DNA from: Leifsonia sp. 71-9
GTDB taxonomy: Bacteria > Actinomycetota > Actinomycetes > Actinomycetales > Microbacteriaceae
Length of the DNA: 64,000 bases
Assembly: GCF_001898805.1 (NCBI RefSeq)
Contig: NZ_MKVJ01000021.1
Location: forward strand, 444,529-508,528
Reading direction: 5' to 3'
Below are positions 50,961 to 59,689 of the stretch, piece after piece. The position numbers were made by a program, and so were the translations under genes. Numbering within the stretch: position 1 is the stretch's first letter; each line of letters starts with the position of its first letter. Under the pieces are notes generated by a model, which saw nothing but the letters and a program-made list of their open reading frames with translations, did not search any database and was not told where the DNA came from.

Positions 50961-50966
50961 GGTTGC

Positions 50967-51004
50967 GGATCCTCCAAGCCGGAGCACTCTGTTTTGGAGG
51001 ATCC
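50967..51004 (+). terminator. Hairpin after the hexapeptide gene
   Basis: An 11-bp perfect inverted repeat (ggatcctccaa / ttggaggatcc) with a 16-base loop, seven bases after the stop. Likely a transcription terminator, without a T-tract. Confidence 0.55.
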
Positions 51005-51121
51005 CACCAATCCCGTTGCGGACGTCGCCGTCGCGTTTTGTAGGCGGCGCACCGCGCGTTTCCGCTCTGTGTGAAGCGGTCGTACCGTGGCAGAGACCCC
51101 GAGAGAATCGAAGAGGAACTC

Positions 51122-53206
51122 ATGGTTGACACCGCCGAGCGCGTCCCCGCCACCCCTGCCGCCGCATCCCGCCCCAATCCGGCCTCCGCCGCGGGCGCCT
51201 CGCCGCGGGTCGATGTCGAGGCGCTGGGCCGTCAGCTGCTCGGCGACTGGGCCGAGGCGCGTCTGGCGTCTCGGGAGCTCTCCAGCCGCCCGGAGATGCA
51301 GAAGATCGAGGGTCTCTCGGTCGCCGACCACCGCAAGCGCGTCTTCGGTCAGCTCGGTCTGCTCGTCGAGAACGGGCAGGTGCACCGCGCCTTCCCGAAG
51401 TCCGTCGGCGGCGAGGACGACCACGGCGGCAACATCGCCGCGTTCGAGGAGCTGGTGACGGCCGACCCGTCGCTGCAGATCAAGTCGGGCGTGCAGTGGG
51501 GCCTGTTCGGTGCGGCGGTGCTGCACCTCGGCACCGCTCCGCACCACGAGAAGTACCTGCCCGGGATCATGTCGCTCGACGTGCCCGGCGCGTTCGCGAT
51601 GACGGAGACCGGGCACGGCTCGGATGTCGCGAGCATCGCCACGACCGCGACCTACGACCCCGAGTCGCAGGAGTTCGTGCTCGACACCCCGTTCCGCGGC
51701 GCCTGGAAGGACTACCTCGGCAACGCGGCGGTCGACGCGACCGCGGCCGTCGTGTTCGCCCAGCTCGTCACCAAGAACGTCAACCACGGCGTCCACGCCT
51801 TCTACGTGCCGATCCGGGATGCGGACGGCGCGTTCCTGCCCGGCGTCGGCGGCGAGGACGACGGTCAGAAGGGCGGCCTGAACGGCATCGACAACGGCCG
51901 CCTCCACTTCACCGGCGTGCGCATCCCGCGCACCGATCTGCTCAACCGCTACGGCGACGTGGCCGAGGACGGCACGTACACCTCGCCCATCCAGAGCCCC
52001 GGCCGCCGCTTCTTCACCATGCTCGGGACGCTCGTGCAGGGCCGGGTCTCGCTCGACGGGTCCGCGACGATCGCGTCGAAGATCGGCCTGAAGATCGCGC
52101 TCACCTATGCCGCCGAGCGTCGCCAGTTCACGGCCGGGAGCGACACCGACGAGGAGGTGCTGCTCGACTACCAGCGTCACCAGCGCCGCCTGCTCCCGCT
52201 GCTCGCGACCACGTATGCGGCGAGCTTCGCGCACGAGGTGTTCCTGCACAAGTTCGACGACGTCTTCAGCGGCACGGCCGCGACGGACGACGACCGGCAG
52301 GACCTCGAGACCATCGCCGCCGCGCTCAAGCCGCTGAGCACGTGGCACGCGCTCGACACGCTGCAGGAGGCGCGCGAGGCGTGCGGCGGCTCCGGCTTCC
52401 TGACCGAGAACCGCATCACCTCGCTCCGCCAGGACCTCGACATCTGGGTCACCTTCGAGGGCGATAACAACGTGCTGCTGCAGCTGGTCGCGAAGCGTCT
52501 GCTGACGGACTTCAGCCGCAAGTTCGCCAAGGCGGACGCCGGCGCGCTCGCGCGCTACGTCGTCACCCACGCCGCCGGCCGCGCCTACCACGGCAGCGGG
52601 CTGCGGTCCGTCGCCCAGACGGTGCGCGACTTCGGCTCGACCGCGCGCTCGGTCAACTGGCTGCAGGAGTCGGCGACCCAGCGGGAACTGCTCACCGACC
52701 GCGTGGAGACGATGGTCGGCGAGATCGCCGGCCGGCTGCGCCCCGCCTCCAAGCTGAACAAGAAGGCCGCCGCCGAGCTGTTCAACGCACAGCAGAACGA
52801 GCTCATCGAGGCCGCCCGCGCCCACGGCGAGCTGCTGCAGTGGGAGGCATTCACGGAGGCGCTGGAGCAGGCTCCCGACGCCGGCACCAAGCAGGTGCTC
52901 ACCTGGCTGCGCGACCTGTTCGGCTTCCAGCTGATCGAGAAGCACCTCGCCTGGTACCTCATCCACGGCCGCCTCTCGCCGCAGCGTGCACAGGCCGTCA
53001 CCGCCTACATCGACCGCCTGCTCACGCGCATCCGCCCGCACGCCGTCGACCTGGTCGACGCGTTCGGCTACGGCCCCGAGCTGGTCCGCGCCAAGATCGC
53101 CACCGGCGCCGAGGGCGAGCGCCAGGCCGAGGCCCGCGCCTACTTCGCCGAGCACCGCGCCGCGGGCACCCTCCCGGCGCAGGAGAAGAGCCAGAAGAAG
53201 CGCTGA
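51122..53206 (+). CDS. Acyl-CoA dehydrogenase/oxidase-like flavoprotein
   Basis: A 694-residue protein, longer than bacterial acyl-CoA dehydrogenases (about 380) and close to peroxisomal acyl-CoA oxidases. FAMTETGHGSDVASIATTAT is the FAD-contacting loop. The catalytic-Glu region is WVTFEGDNNVLLQLVAKRLL. The C-terminal third is the extra helical domain of acyl-CoA oxidase. The ATG at 51122 follows GAAGAGGAA. It would catalyse the first step of fatty-acid beta-oxidation; whether it transfers electrons to oxygen or ETF is not evident. Confidence 0.9.
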   Translation: MVDTAERVPATPAAASRPNPASAAGASPRVDVEALGRQLLGDWAEARLASRELSSRPEMQKIEGLSVADHRKRVFGQLGLLVENGQVHRAFPKSVGGEDDHGGNIAAFEELVTADPSLQIKSGVQWGLFGAAVLHLGTAPHHEKYLPGIMSLDVPGAFAMTETGHGSDVASIATTATYDPESQEFVLDTPFRGAWKDYLGNAAVDATAAVVFAQLVTKNVNHGVHAFYVPIRDADGAFLPGVGGEDDGQKGGLNGIDNGRLHFTGVRIPRTDLLNRYGDVAEDGTYTSPIQSPGRRFFTMLGTLVQGRVSLDGSATIASKIGLKIALTYAAERRQFTAGSDTDEEVLLDYQRHQRRLLPLLATTYAASFAHEVFLHKFDDVFSGTAATDDDRQDLETIAAALKPLSTWHALDTLQEAREACGGSGFLTENRITSLRQDLDIWVTFEGDNNVLLQLVAKRLLTDFSRKFAKADAGALARYVVTHAAGRAYHGSGLRSVAQTVRDFGSTARSVNWLQESATQRELLTDRVETMVGEIAGRLRPASKLNKKAAAELFNAQQNELIEAARAHGELLQWEAFTEALEQAPDAGTKQVLTWLRDLFGFQLIEKHLAWYLIHGRLSPQRAQAVTAYIDRLLTRIRPHAVDLVDAFGYGPELVRAKIATGAEGERQAEARAYFAEHRAAGTLPAQEKSQKKR

Positions 53207-53232
53207 CTCGCCGCCGGGCCAACGAGTCGTCA

Positions 53233-53270
53233 CAACACGCCGTCTCTCCACTCGGGGAGGCGGCGTGTTG
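53233..53270 (+). terminator. Terminator hairpin after the acyl-CoA oxidase-like gene
   Basis: A 10-bp perfect stem (caacacgccg / cggcgtgttg) around an 18-base loop that itself contains a short stem. It is 27 bases after the stop. Confidence 0.65.
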
Positions 53271-53345
53271 CGTCAAGTGGATGGATGGGGCCTGTCCCCG
53301 GCCCGGGGGAAGCGGCTCCCGAACGGCGCCCCCTAGGATGGCCGC

Positions 53346-53836
53346 GTGGAGCGGGTGGGGTTGCAGAGCGACATCGTGGTCGACGAGCGGATGGTGCGCC
53401 GACTCGCCTGGGACGCATTCCGTCGTCTGGCGCGCGGGCCGCTCTGGCTGCTCATGCTGTTCTGCGTCCTGTTCGCGGTCGCAGCCGCGATCGTGCTGCG
53501 GGATGCGGCGGGCCCGTTCGTGGTGACGGCCGCGCTCGCCGTGGTCGTTCTCCCGCCCGCCGCCTATCTCACGGTGCGAAGTCACTTCCCCGATCCGTCG
53601 GCGGTCGCACGATCGCCATCGGCTTCGGCGAGTCGGCATTCACGCTCTCGGCAGCAGGGATCCGTTCGACGATCGCGTACGCGCACGTCGTCGACGCCAG
53701 GCGTCGCGGGAAGCTGGTCGTCGTGCGCTACCGGGATGGTCAGAGCAGCATCCTGCCGATCGAGCTCATCACCGATGACAGGCTCCGTCTCCTCCGATCC
53801 GGGGGAGAGCCCACGAAGACCACGGGCGCTGTCTGA
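53346..53836 (+). pseudogene. YcxB-like membrane protein with an apparent frameshift
   Basis: The first frame from GTG 53346 gives a soluble N-terminus (LQSDIVVDERMVRRLAWDAF), then two membrane helices (GPLWLLMLFCVLFAVAAAIV, VVTAALAVVVLPPAAYLTV). At about 53600 the reading must shift one base to continue into RTIAIGFGESAFTLSAAGIR and VDARRRGKLVVVRYRDGQSS, ending at 53836. The joined ~160-residue protein resembles small YcxB-type proteins (two helices plus a beta domain). Frameshift could be genuine or a sequencing indel. Confidence 0.7.
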
Positions 53837-53840
53837 CTCC

Positions 53841-54833
<993 letters not shown>

Positions 54834-54894
54834 CTAGCCCGCGGGGTGCGCGGCGGGGATGCTGGATCCGAGGGACCCTGACGGGAGGGCATCG

Positions 54895-55200
54895 TCAGCG
54901 TTCCGAGGGTCGACGTCGGAGGACGATCCCCGTCCCGATCACGTTCGGCCCCTCGCGGACGCTGAAGGTCGCGCCCGGCACGAGGGCGCCGTAGTCGATG
55001 TCGTACGGGAGCTCGACCAGAACCTCGACCTCGTCGCCGCCGGGTTCCAGGCGAGCTCTGCCGACGCCGCGGATCACCACACCGAGAGGGTCGCCGTCCG
55101 TGACCACCAGATGCGGGCGGTACCCGCGATCGAGGCTGACGGGCGAGCGGCGGCCTCCGGGAAGGAGCCGGACGGTGGCGCGGATCGACTGCACGCGCAC
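54895..55200 (-). CDS. EF-Tu domain 3-like mini-protein
   Basis: A 101-residue protein from GTG 55200, consisting of one beta-barrel domain like EF-Tu domain 3 (RATVRLLPGGRRSPVSLDRG, then YRPHLVV and ending ATFSVREGPNVIGTGIVLRR). The final F-x-x-REG-x-x-x-G-x-G-x-V is typical of EF-Tu C-termini. No GTPase domain is present. Such free-standing domains occur in actinobacteria; function unknown. Divergent from the metallopeptidase gene. Confidence 0.75.
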   Translation of the reverse strand: MRVQSIRATVRLLPGGRRSPVSLDRGYRPHLVVTDGDPLGVVIRGVGRARLEPGGDEVEVLVELPYDIDYGALVPGATFSVREGPNVIGTGIVLRRRPSER

Positions 55201-55290
55201 AGTCTTCCACCGGAGCGGAGGAGCAGGCGGTCGGCGCGACGACGGATCGACCGATACCCGCCCGCCCCCCTCCGCGGTACCGTGTGCGGC

Positions 55291-56175
55291 ATGACGTTCA
55301 ATCCGGATGCGGACATCAGTGGGGGCAAGGTCAAGCGCCGGGGGCGGACCGCCGGGATCGCTGCGGGCGGTGTGGGGATCGGGGCGGTCGCGATCTTCCT
55401 GATCGCGCAGCTGCTGGGGGTGGATGTCAGCGGCCTCCTGGGCGGCGGGACCACGGGGACCGAGCAGATCGGCACCGGCACCGAGTTGCAGGAGTGCAAC
55501 ACGGGCGCCGACGCCAACGCGAGCGTCGACTGCCGGATGAAGGGTGCGGCGGCCTCGCTGGAGGCGTACTGGGCCGCGGAGCTGCCGGCGCTCGGCGGAC
55601 GGTACACGTCGCCCGAGTTCATCCTCTTCACCGGAGGGACGAGCACGGGATGCGGTTCGGCGTCGAGCGCGACGGGACCGTTCTACTGTCCTTCCGATCG
55701 GACGATCTACGTCGACACGGGCTTTTACGACGAGCTGCGCTCGCGGTTCGGGTCGAGCGGCGGGCCGCTGGCCGAGATGTACGTGGTGGCGCACGAGTGG
55801 GGGCACCACATCCAGAACATCGGCGGGATCATGGCGGAGCACACCAGCCGGCAGACGGGTGCGGCGTCCGACAGCGTCCGGCTCGAGCTGCAGGCCGACT
55901 GCTTCGCGGGATCCTGGGCCGCCGCCGCGTCGAAGACCACCGACGGGAAGGGCGTCGCGTTCCTGCAGCCGATCACGACGGCGCAGATCCAGGATGCGCT
56001 GAGTGCGGCGGCCGCGGTCGGCGACGACCGCATCCAGGAGGCCTCCACCGGACGGGTCGACCCGGAGGGCTGGACGCACGGCTCGGCTGCGCAGCGGCAG
56101 AGCTGGTTCACCACCGGCTACCAGCAGGGTGCGCAGGCGTGCGACACGTTCTCCGTGTCCGCGTCGCGCCTCTGA
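55291..56175 (+). CDS. Neutral zinc metallopeptidase (YpfJ-like)
   Basis: A 294-residue membrane-anchored protease-like protein. A charged N-terminus is followed by one helix (GIAAGGVGIGAVAIFLIAQL), and the catalytic motif is VVAHEWGHHIQN (HExxH) near residue 170. LELQADCFAG, about 35 residues later, supplies the third ligand, as in the YpfJ/Zn-peptidase_2 family. Four cysteines suggest an extracellular domain. The longer open frame from 54859 is rejected. It precedes pip by 21 bases. Confidence 0.92.
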   Translation: MTFNPDADISGGKVKRRGRTAGIAAGGVGIGAVAIFLIAQLLGVDVSGLLGGGTTGTEQIGTGTELQECNTGADANASVDCRMKGAAASLEAYWAAELPALGGRYTSPEFILFTGGTSTGCGSASSATGPFYCPSDRTIYVDTGFYDELRSRFGSSGGPLAEMYVVAHEWGHHIQNIGGIMAEHTSRQTGAASDSVRLELQADCFAGSWAAAASKTTDGKGVAFLQPITTAQIQDALSAAAAVGDDRIQEASTGRVDPEGWTHGSAAQRQSWFTTGYQQGAQACDTFSVSASRL

Positions 56176-56196
56176 CCGACCGGTAGCCTCGACAGC

Positions 56197-57156
56197 ATGC
56201 GCAGCCTGTACCCCGAGATCGAGCCGTACGAGACCGGCATGCTGGACGTCGGCGACGGCCAGCAGCTGTACTGGGAGACGAGCGGCAACCCTGACGGCAA
56301 GCCGGTCGTGTTCCTGCACGGCGGCCCGGGAGGCGGCACGACGCCGACGCACCGGCGCCTCTTCGATCCGGCGAAGTACCGCATCGTGCTGGTCGACCAG
56401 CGTGGCTGCGGCAAGAGCCTCCCGCACGCGAGCGAGCCGGAGGCCGACCTGTCGCTCAACACCACCTGGCATCTGGTGGCCGACCTGGAGCGGCTGCGCG
56501 AGCACCTCGGCATCGAGAAGTGGCAGGTCTTCGGCGGGTCGTGGGGGAGCACCCTCGCCCTCGCGTACGCCCAGACGCATCCCGACCGGGTGACCGAGCT
56601 GGTGCTGCGCGGCATCTTCACGCTGCGCGCCGCCGAACTGGACTGGTTCTACGAGGGCGGCGCGGCCGCGCTGTTCCCCGACCTGTGGGAGGGGTTCCTG
56701 GAGCCGGTGCCGGTGGAGGAGCGCGGGCACCTCATCCGCGCGTACAGCCGGCTGCTCGCCGACCCCGATCCGGCCGTGCACGGGCCGGCCGCGGTCGCCT
56801 GGTCGCGCTGGGAGTCGTCCACCATCACGCTGCTGCCGCGGCCCGAGCTGGTCGCGACCTTCACCGAGCCGGAGTACGCGGTCGCCTTCGCGCGCATCGA
56901 GAACCACTACTTCACGCACGGCGGCTGGTTCGAGGAGGGGCAGCTGATCCGGGATGCACCCACCCTCGCCGGCATCCCGGGCGTGATCGTGCAGGGCCGC
57001 TACGACACCTGCACCCCGCCGATGACCGCGTGGGACCTGCACCGGGCGTGGCCGGAGGCCGAGCTGCGGATGATCCCGGACGCCGGGCACGCGTTCGACG
57101 AGCCGGGCATCCTCGACGCCCTGATCGAGGCGACCGATCGGTTCGCGGACCGATGA
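56197..57156 (+). CDS. pip: Prolyl aminopeptidase
   Basis: A 319-residue alpha/beta hydrolase that removes N-terminal proline. The S33 signature is complete: oxyanion HGGPGGG, VDQRGCGKSLPHA, nucleophile GGSWGSTLAL (Ser near 112), then the acid in GRYDTCTPP and the base in DAGHAF. Its stop overlaps the next start (ATGA), giving an operon with the amidohydrolase. Confidence 0.95.
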   Translation: MRSLYPEIEPYETGMLDVGDGQQLYWETSGNPDGKPVVFLHGGPGGGTTPTHRRLFDPAKYRIVLVDQRGCGKSLPHASEPEADLSLNTTWHLVADLERLREHLGIEKWQVFGGSWGSTLALAYAQTHPDRVTELVLRGIFTLRAAELDWFYEGGAAALFPDLWEGFLEPVPVEERGHLIRAYSRLLADPDPAVHGPAAVAWSRWESSTITLLPRPELVATFTEPEYAVAFARIENHYFTHGGWFEEGQLIRDAPTLAGIPGVIVQGRYDTCTPPMTAWDLHRAWPEAELRMIPDAGHAFDEPGILDALIEATDRFADR

Positions 57157-58355
57157 GCGGGGCGCAGGAGGCCACCGTGCTGCTGACGAACGTCCGGCCG
57201 TGGGGCGGTGCGGCCTCCGACATCCTGATCGAGGGCGGTGTGATCGCGGCGGTCGAGCCGCACGATCCGGCGCGACCGGCGCCGGCCCCGGCCCCGGCGG
57301 ACGGCGAGACGATCGAAGGGCGCGGGCTGCTCGCCCTCCCCGGGCTCGTGAACGCGCACGCCCACCTCGACAAGAGCTGGTGGGGCCGCGAGTGGGTGCC
57401 CTACGGTGGCGAGGCGACGACGCAGGGGCGCATCGCGCACGAGCGCGCGCACCGCGACGAGCTGGGCATCCCGAGCCCGGACAGCACGCTGCAGCTGCTG
57501 CGGGCGCTGGTCGCGCAGGGCACCACCGCGTTCCGGTCGCACGTCGACGTGGACCTGGGCGTCGGGCTCCGCGGCATCGCGGTGGTGCGGGAGGCTGTGG
57601 CGGCCCTCGGCGTGCCGGTCGCCCTGGAGATCGTCGCCTTCCCGCAGGACGGCGTGCTGCGCCGGCCCGGCGTGCTGGAACTGCTCGACCGCGCCGCGGC
57701 GGAGGGCGCCGACCACATCGGCGGCCTCGACCCCGCGCTGATCGACCGCGACCCGGTGGGCCAGCTGGACGCGCTGTTCGAGATCGCCGACCGGCGCGGC
57801 GTCGGCCTCGACATCCACCTGCACGAGGGCGGCGAGCTGGGCGCCTTCGAGTACGACCTCATCCTGGAGCGCACCCGCGCCCTGGGGCTGGCCGGCCGGG
57901 TCAACGTGGCCCACGGCTTCGCCATCGGCGACCTGCCGCCGGCCCGGCAGCGTGCGCTCGTCGAGGAGCTGCGGGAGGCCGGCGTCTCGATCACGACCGT
58001 CGCGCCGATCAACGCGTCCCGCCTCCCGCTCGCCGACCTGCGCGCCGCGGGCGTGCCGGTCGGGCTCGGCACGGACGGCATCCGCGACCTCTGGGGCCCG
58101 TACGGCGACGGCGACCTGCTGCGCCTCGCGACGCGCCTGGCCCAGCTCTCGGGCGCCCGGCGCGACGAGGAGCTGACCGATGTGGTCCGCCTCGCGACGA
58201 GCGACGCCGCCGGATTCGTCGGCCGTACGGTGCACGATCTGGTCGCCGGAGCCCCGGCGGACGTCGTGCTGGTGGACGCGCAGAACGTGCCGGAGGCGCT
58301 GGTGCTCGCACCGGAGCGCGAGCTCGTGCTGGCGGGCGGGGTGCGGCTGGTCTGA
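57153..58355 (+). CDS. Cytosine deaminase-type amidohydrolase
   Basis: A 400-residue metal-dependent hydrolase of the CodA-like group. Seen: metal ligands in NAHAHLDKSWWG, the IHLHEGGE motif (H-x-x-E), NVAHGFAIG and GTDGIRDLW (final Asp). Cytosine deaminases share H-x-H-x-D-K and GTD-x-x-x-D. It probably removes an amino or amide group from a ring substrate, but the substrate is not certain. Coupled to pip by ATGA overlap. Confidence 0.88.
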   Translation: MSGAQEATVLLTNVRPWGGAASDILIEGGVIAAVEPHDPARPAPAPAPADGETIEGRGLLALPGLVNAHAHLDKSWWGREWVPYGGEATTQGRIAHERAHRDELGIPSPDSTLQLLRALVAQGTTAFRSHVDVDLGVGLRGIAVVREAVAALGVPVALEIVAFPQDGVLRRPGVLELLDRAAAEGADHIGGLDPALIDRDPVGQLDALFEIADRRGVGLDIHLHEGGELGAFEYDLILERTRALGLAGRVNVAHGFAIGDLPPARQRALVEELREAGVSITTVAPINASRLPLADLRAAGVPVGLGTDGIRDLWGPYGDGDLLRLATRLAQLSGARRDEELTDVVRLATSDAAGFVGRTVHDLVAGAPADVVLVDAQNVPEALVLAPERELVLAGGVRLV

Positions 58356-58373
58356 GCGTCGGGCCCGCGCGGC

Positions 58374-58796
58374 TCAGCCCGCGAGGGCCGCGAGCGCGGC
58401 GCGCAGTTGCGTGGAGGACGTCGAGACCGTGTACGGGAAGTACACGACCTCCACCCCCACGGCGGCGAACTCGCGCTCGAGGCGGAGGCCCTTGGGGGTG
58501 CCGCGCCAGTCGTCGCCCTTGAAGAACACGTCGAAGCGCAGCTCCCGCCAGGTGTCGAGCTTGTCCGGCACGGTCTCGGCGACGGCCTCGTCGACGTGGG
58601 CGATGCTGCGGACGATCTCGAGACGCTCGGCGAGCGGGACGACCGGGTCGATGCCCTTGGTCAGCCGCAGCATCTCATCCGACACCACGCCCGCGATCAG
58701 GTAGTCGCACTGGCTCTTGGCGTGCTTGAGGATGTTGAGGTGCCCGATGTGGAACAGGTCGAAGGCGCCCGCTGCGTAGCCGATACGACCGGTCAC
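58374..58796 (-). CDS. Glycerol-3-phosphate cytidylyltransferase-like (TagD family)
   Basis: A 140-residue nucleotidyltransferase. It has the HxGH motif in AGAFDLFHIGHLNILKHAK and the second nucleotide motif near the end (TVSTSSTQLR, a variant of the RTxGISTT signature). TagD-like enzymes activate glycerol phosphate or related alcohols with CTP for teichoic-acid-type polymers. Fits the surface-polymer locus next door. Monocistronic; upstream gap holds an inverted repeat. Confidence 0.88.
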   Translation of the reverse strand: MTGRIGYAAGAFDLFHIGHLNILKHAKSQCDYLIAGVVSDEMLRLTKGIDPVVPLAERLEIVRSIAHVDEAVAETVPDKLDTWRELRFDVFFKGDDWRGTPKGLRLEREFAAVGVEVVYFPYTVSTSSTQLRAALAALAG

Positions 58797-58819
58797 GGCC
58801 CACCCCCTCCGATTGAGAC

Positions 58820-58851
58820 TTCCTCATCTATATTGGCATATAAGTGAGGAA
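58820..58851. promoter_or_regulatory. Inverted repeat in the tagD-like promoter
   Basis: ttcctca and tgaggaa lie 18 bases apart around an AT-rich centre (tctatattggcatataag), 24 bases upstream of the TagD-like start. Might be an operator or include the -10 element. Confidence 0.4.
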
Positions 58852-58916
58852 TTGTCACCGGAGCGGGTGATCGGCCTGCGGGGCCCGACGGCGGGTCGCG
58901 CGGGGTCAGGCGGGGC

Positions 58917-59486
58917 TCAGCCGGCGGTCGCGCGGAGAGCCGCCGCGACGCGCTCGACGAGCGGGTCGATCTGCGCGAGCGCTCCGGCGTACGCGGCGTC
59001 GCCGCGGCCGTAGGGGTCGAGGATGTCGCCCTCGTCGTAGCCGCGCCGCATCGGCGACCCGAGCGAGCGCACCCGGAGCGCCGGTCGGTGGGCGGCGGCC
59101 CACGCGACGAGCTCGGCCGCAGTGAGGCCGGCCGGCGCGCCCTCGATGGCGTCCGCGAACTCCGTCAGCGTGAAGGCGCGGCGGACGGAGCGCGGCTCCT
59201 CGTCGGTCACCCAGGCCCGGTGCTGCTGCGTCGCGGTGACGATCAGCTCCGAGGACGACAGGATGTCGCGGGTCGCCTGCCGGGCGGCGAAGTTGCGGAC
59301 GTCGATGCCGCGGTCGGCGAGCATCCGGTCCATCGGCGGATTCACGGGCCAGCCGACCTCGGCGTGCGTGCCGGCGGACGAGACGGCGAACCTCCTGTCG
59401 TCGCGCAACTCGTGCGCGAGCAGGAGGTCCATGGCGGGCGAACGGCAGATGTTGCCCGTGCAGACGGTGAGGATGCGGAAGGGCAT
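58917..59486 (-). CDS. Low-molecular-weight protein-tyrosine phosphatase
   Basis: A 189-residue phosphatase. The P-loop CTGNICRSP (Cys near 9) is complete, and the general-acid Asp is in DILDPYG. It has about 40 extra residues before that acid loop compared with standard LMW-PTPs (about 150). These enzymes reverse tyrosine phosphorylation that controls exopolysaccharide synthesis. Divergent from the beta-helix gene; part of the surface-polymer locus. Confidence 0.9.
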   Translation of the reverse strand: MPFRILTVCTGNICRSPAMDLLLAHELRDDRRFAVSSAGTHAEVGWPVNPPMDRMLADRGIDVRNFAARQATRDILSSSELIVTATQQHRAWVTDEEPRSVRRAFTLTEFADAIEGAPAGLTAAELVAWAAAHRPALRVRSLGSPMRRGYDEGDILDPYGRGDAAYAGALAQIDPLVERVAAALRATAG

Positions 59487-59689
59487 GACTCCATTCTGCT
59501 CGATGGCGAAGCGCGCCCCGAACGGGGGGTATAGTTCCCTGGTGAGTTTCCGCGACCGGCGATATGGTCGAAGGTTAACTTCTTCTCCCCCCTCGACGTC
59601 TGCTAGGTTGCAGGCAAGCTCCGCGCAGAAGGCCTGGTCTCACCTTCGTGTTTTCTGTTCGTGAACTAATCAGCATTGGAAGACAGTCC

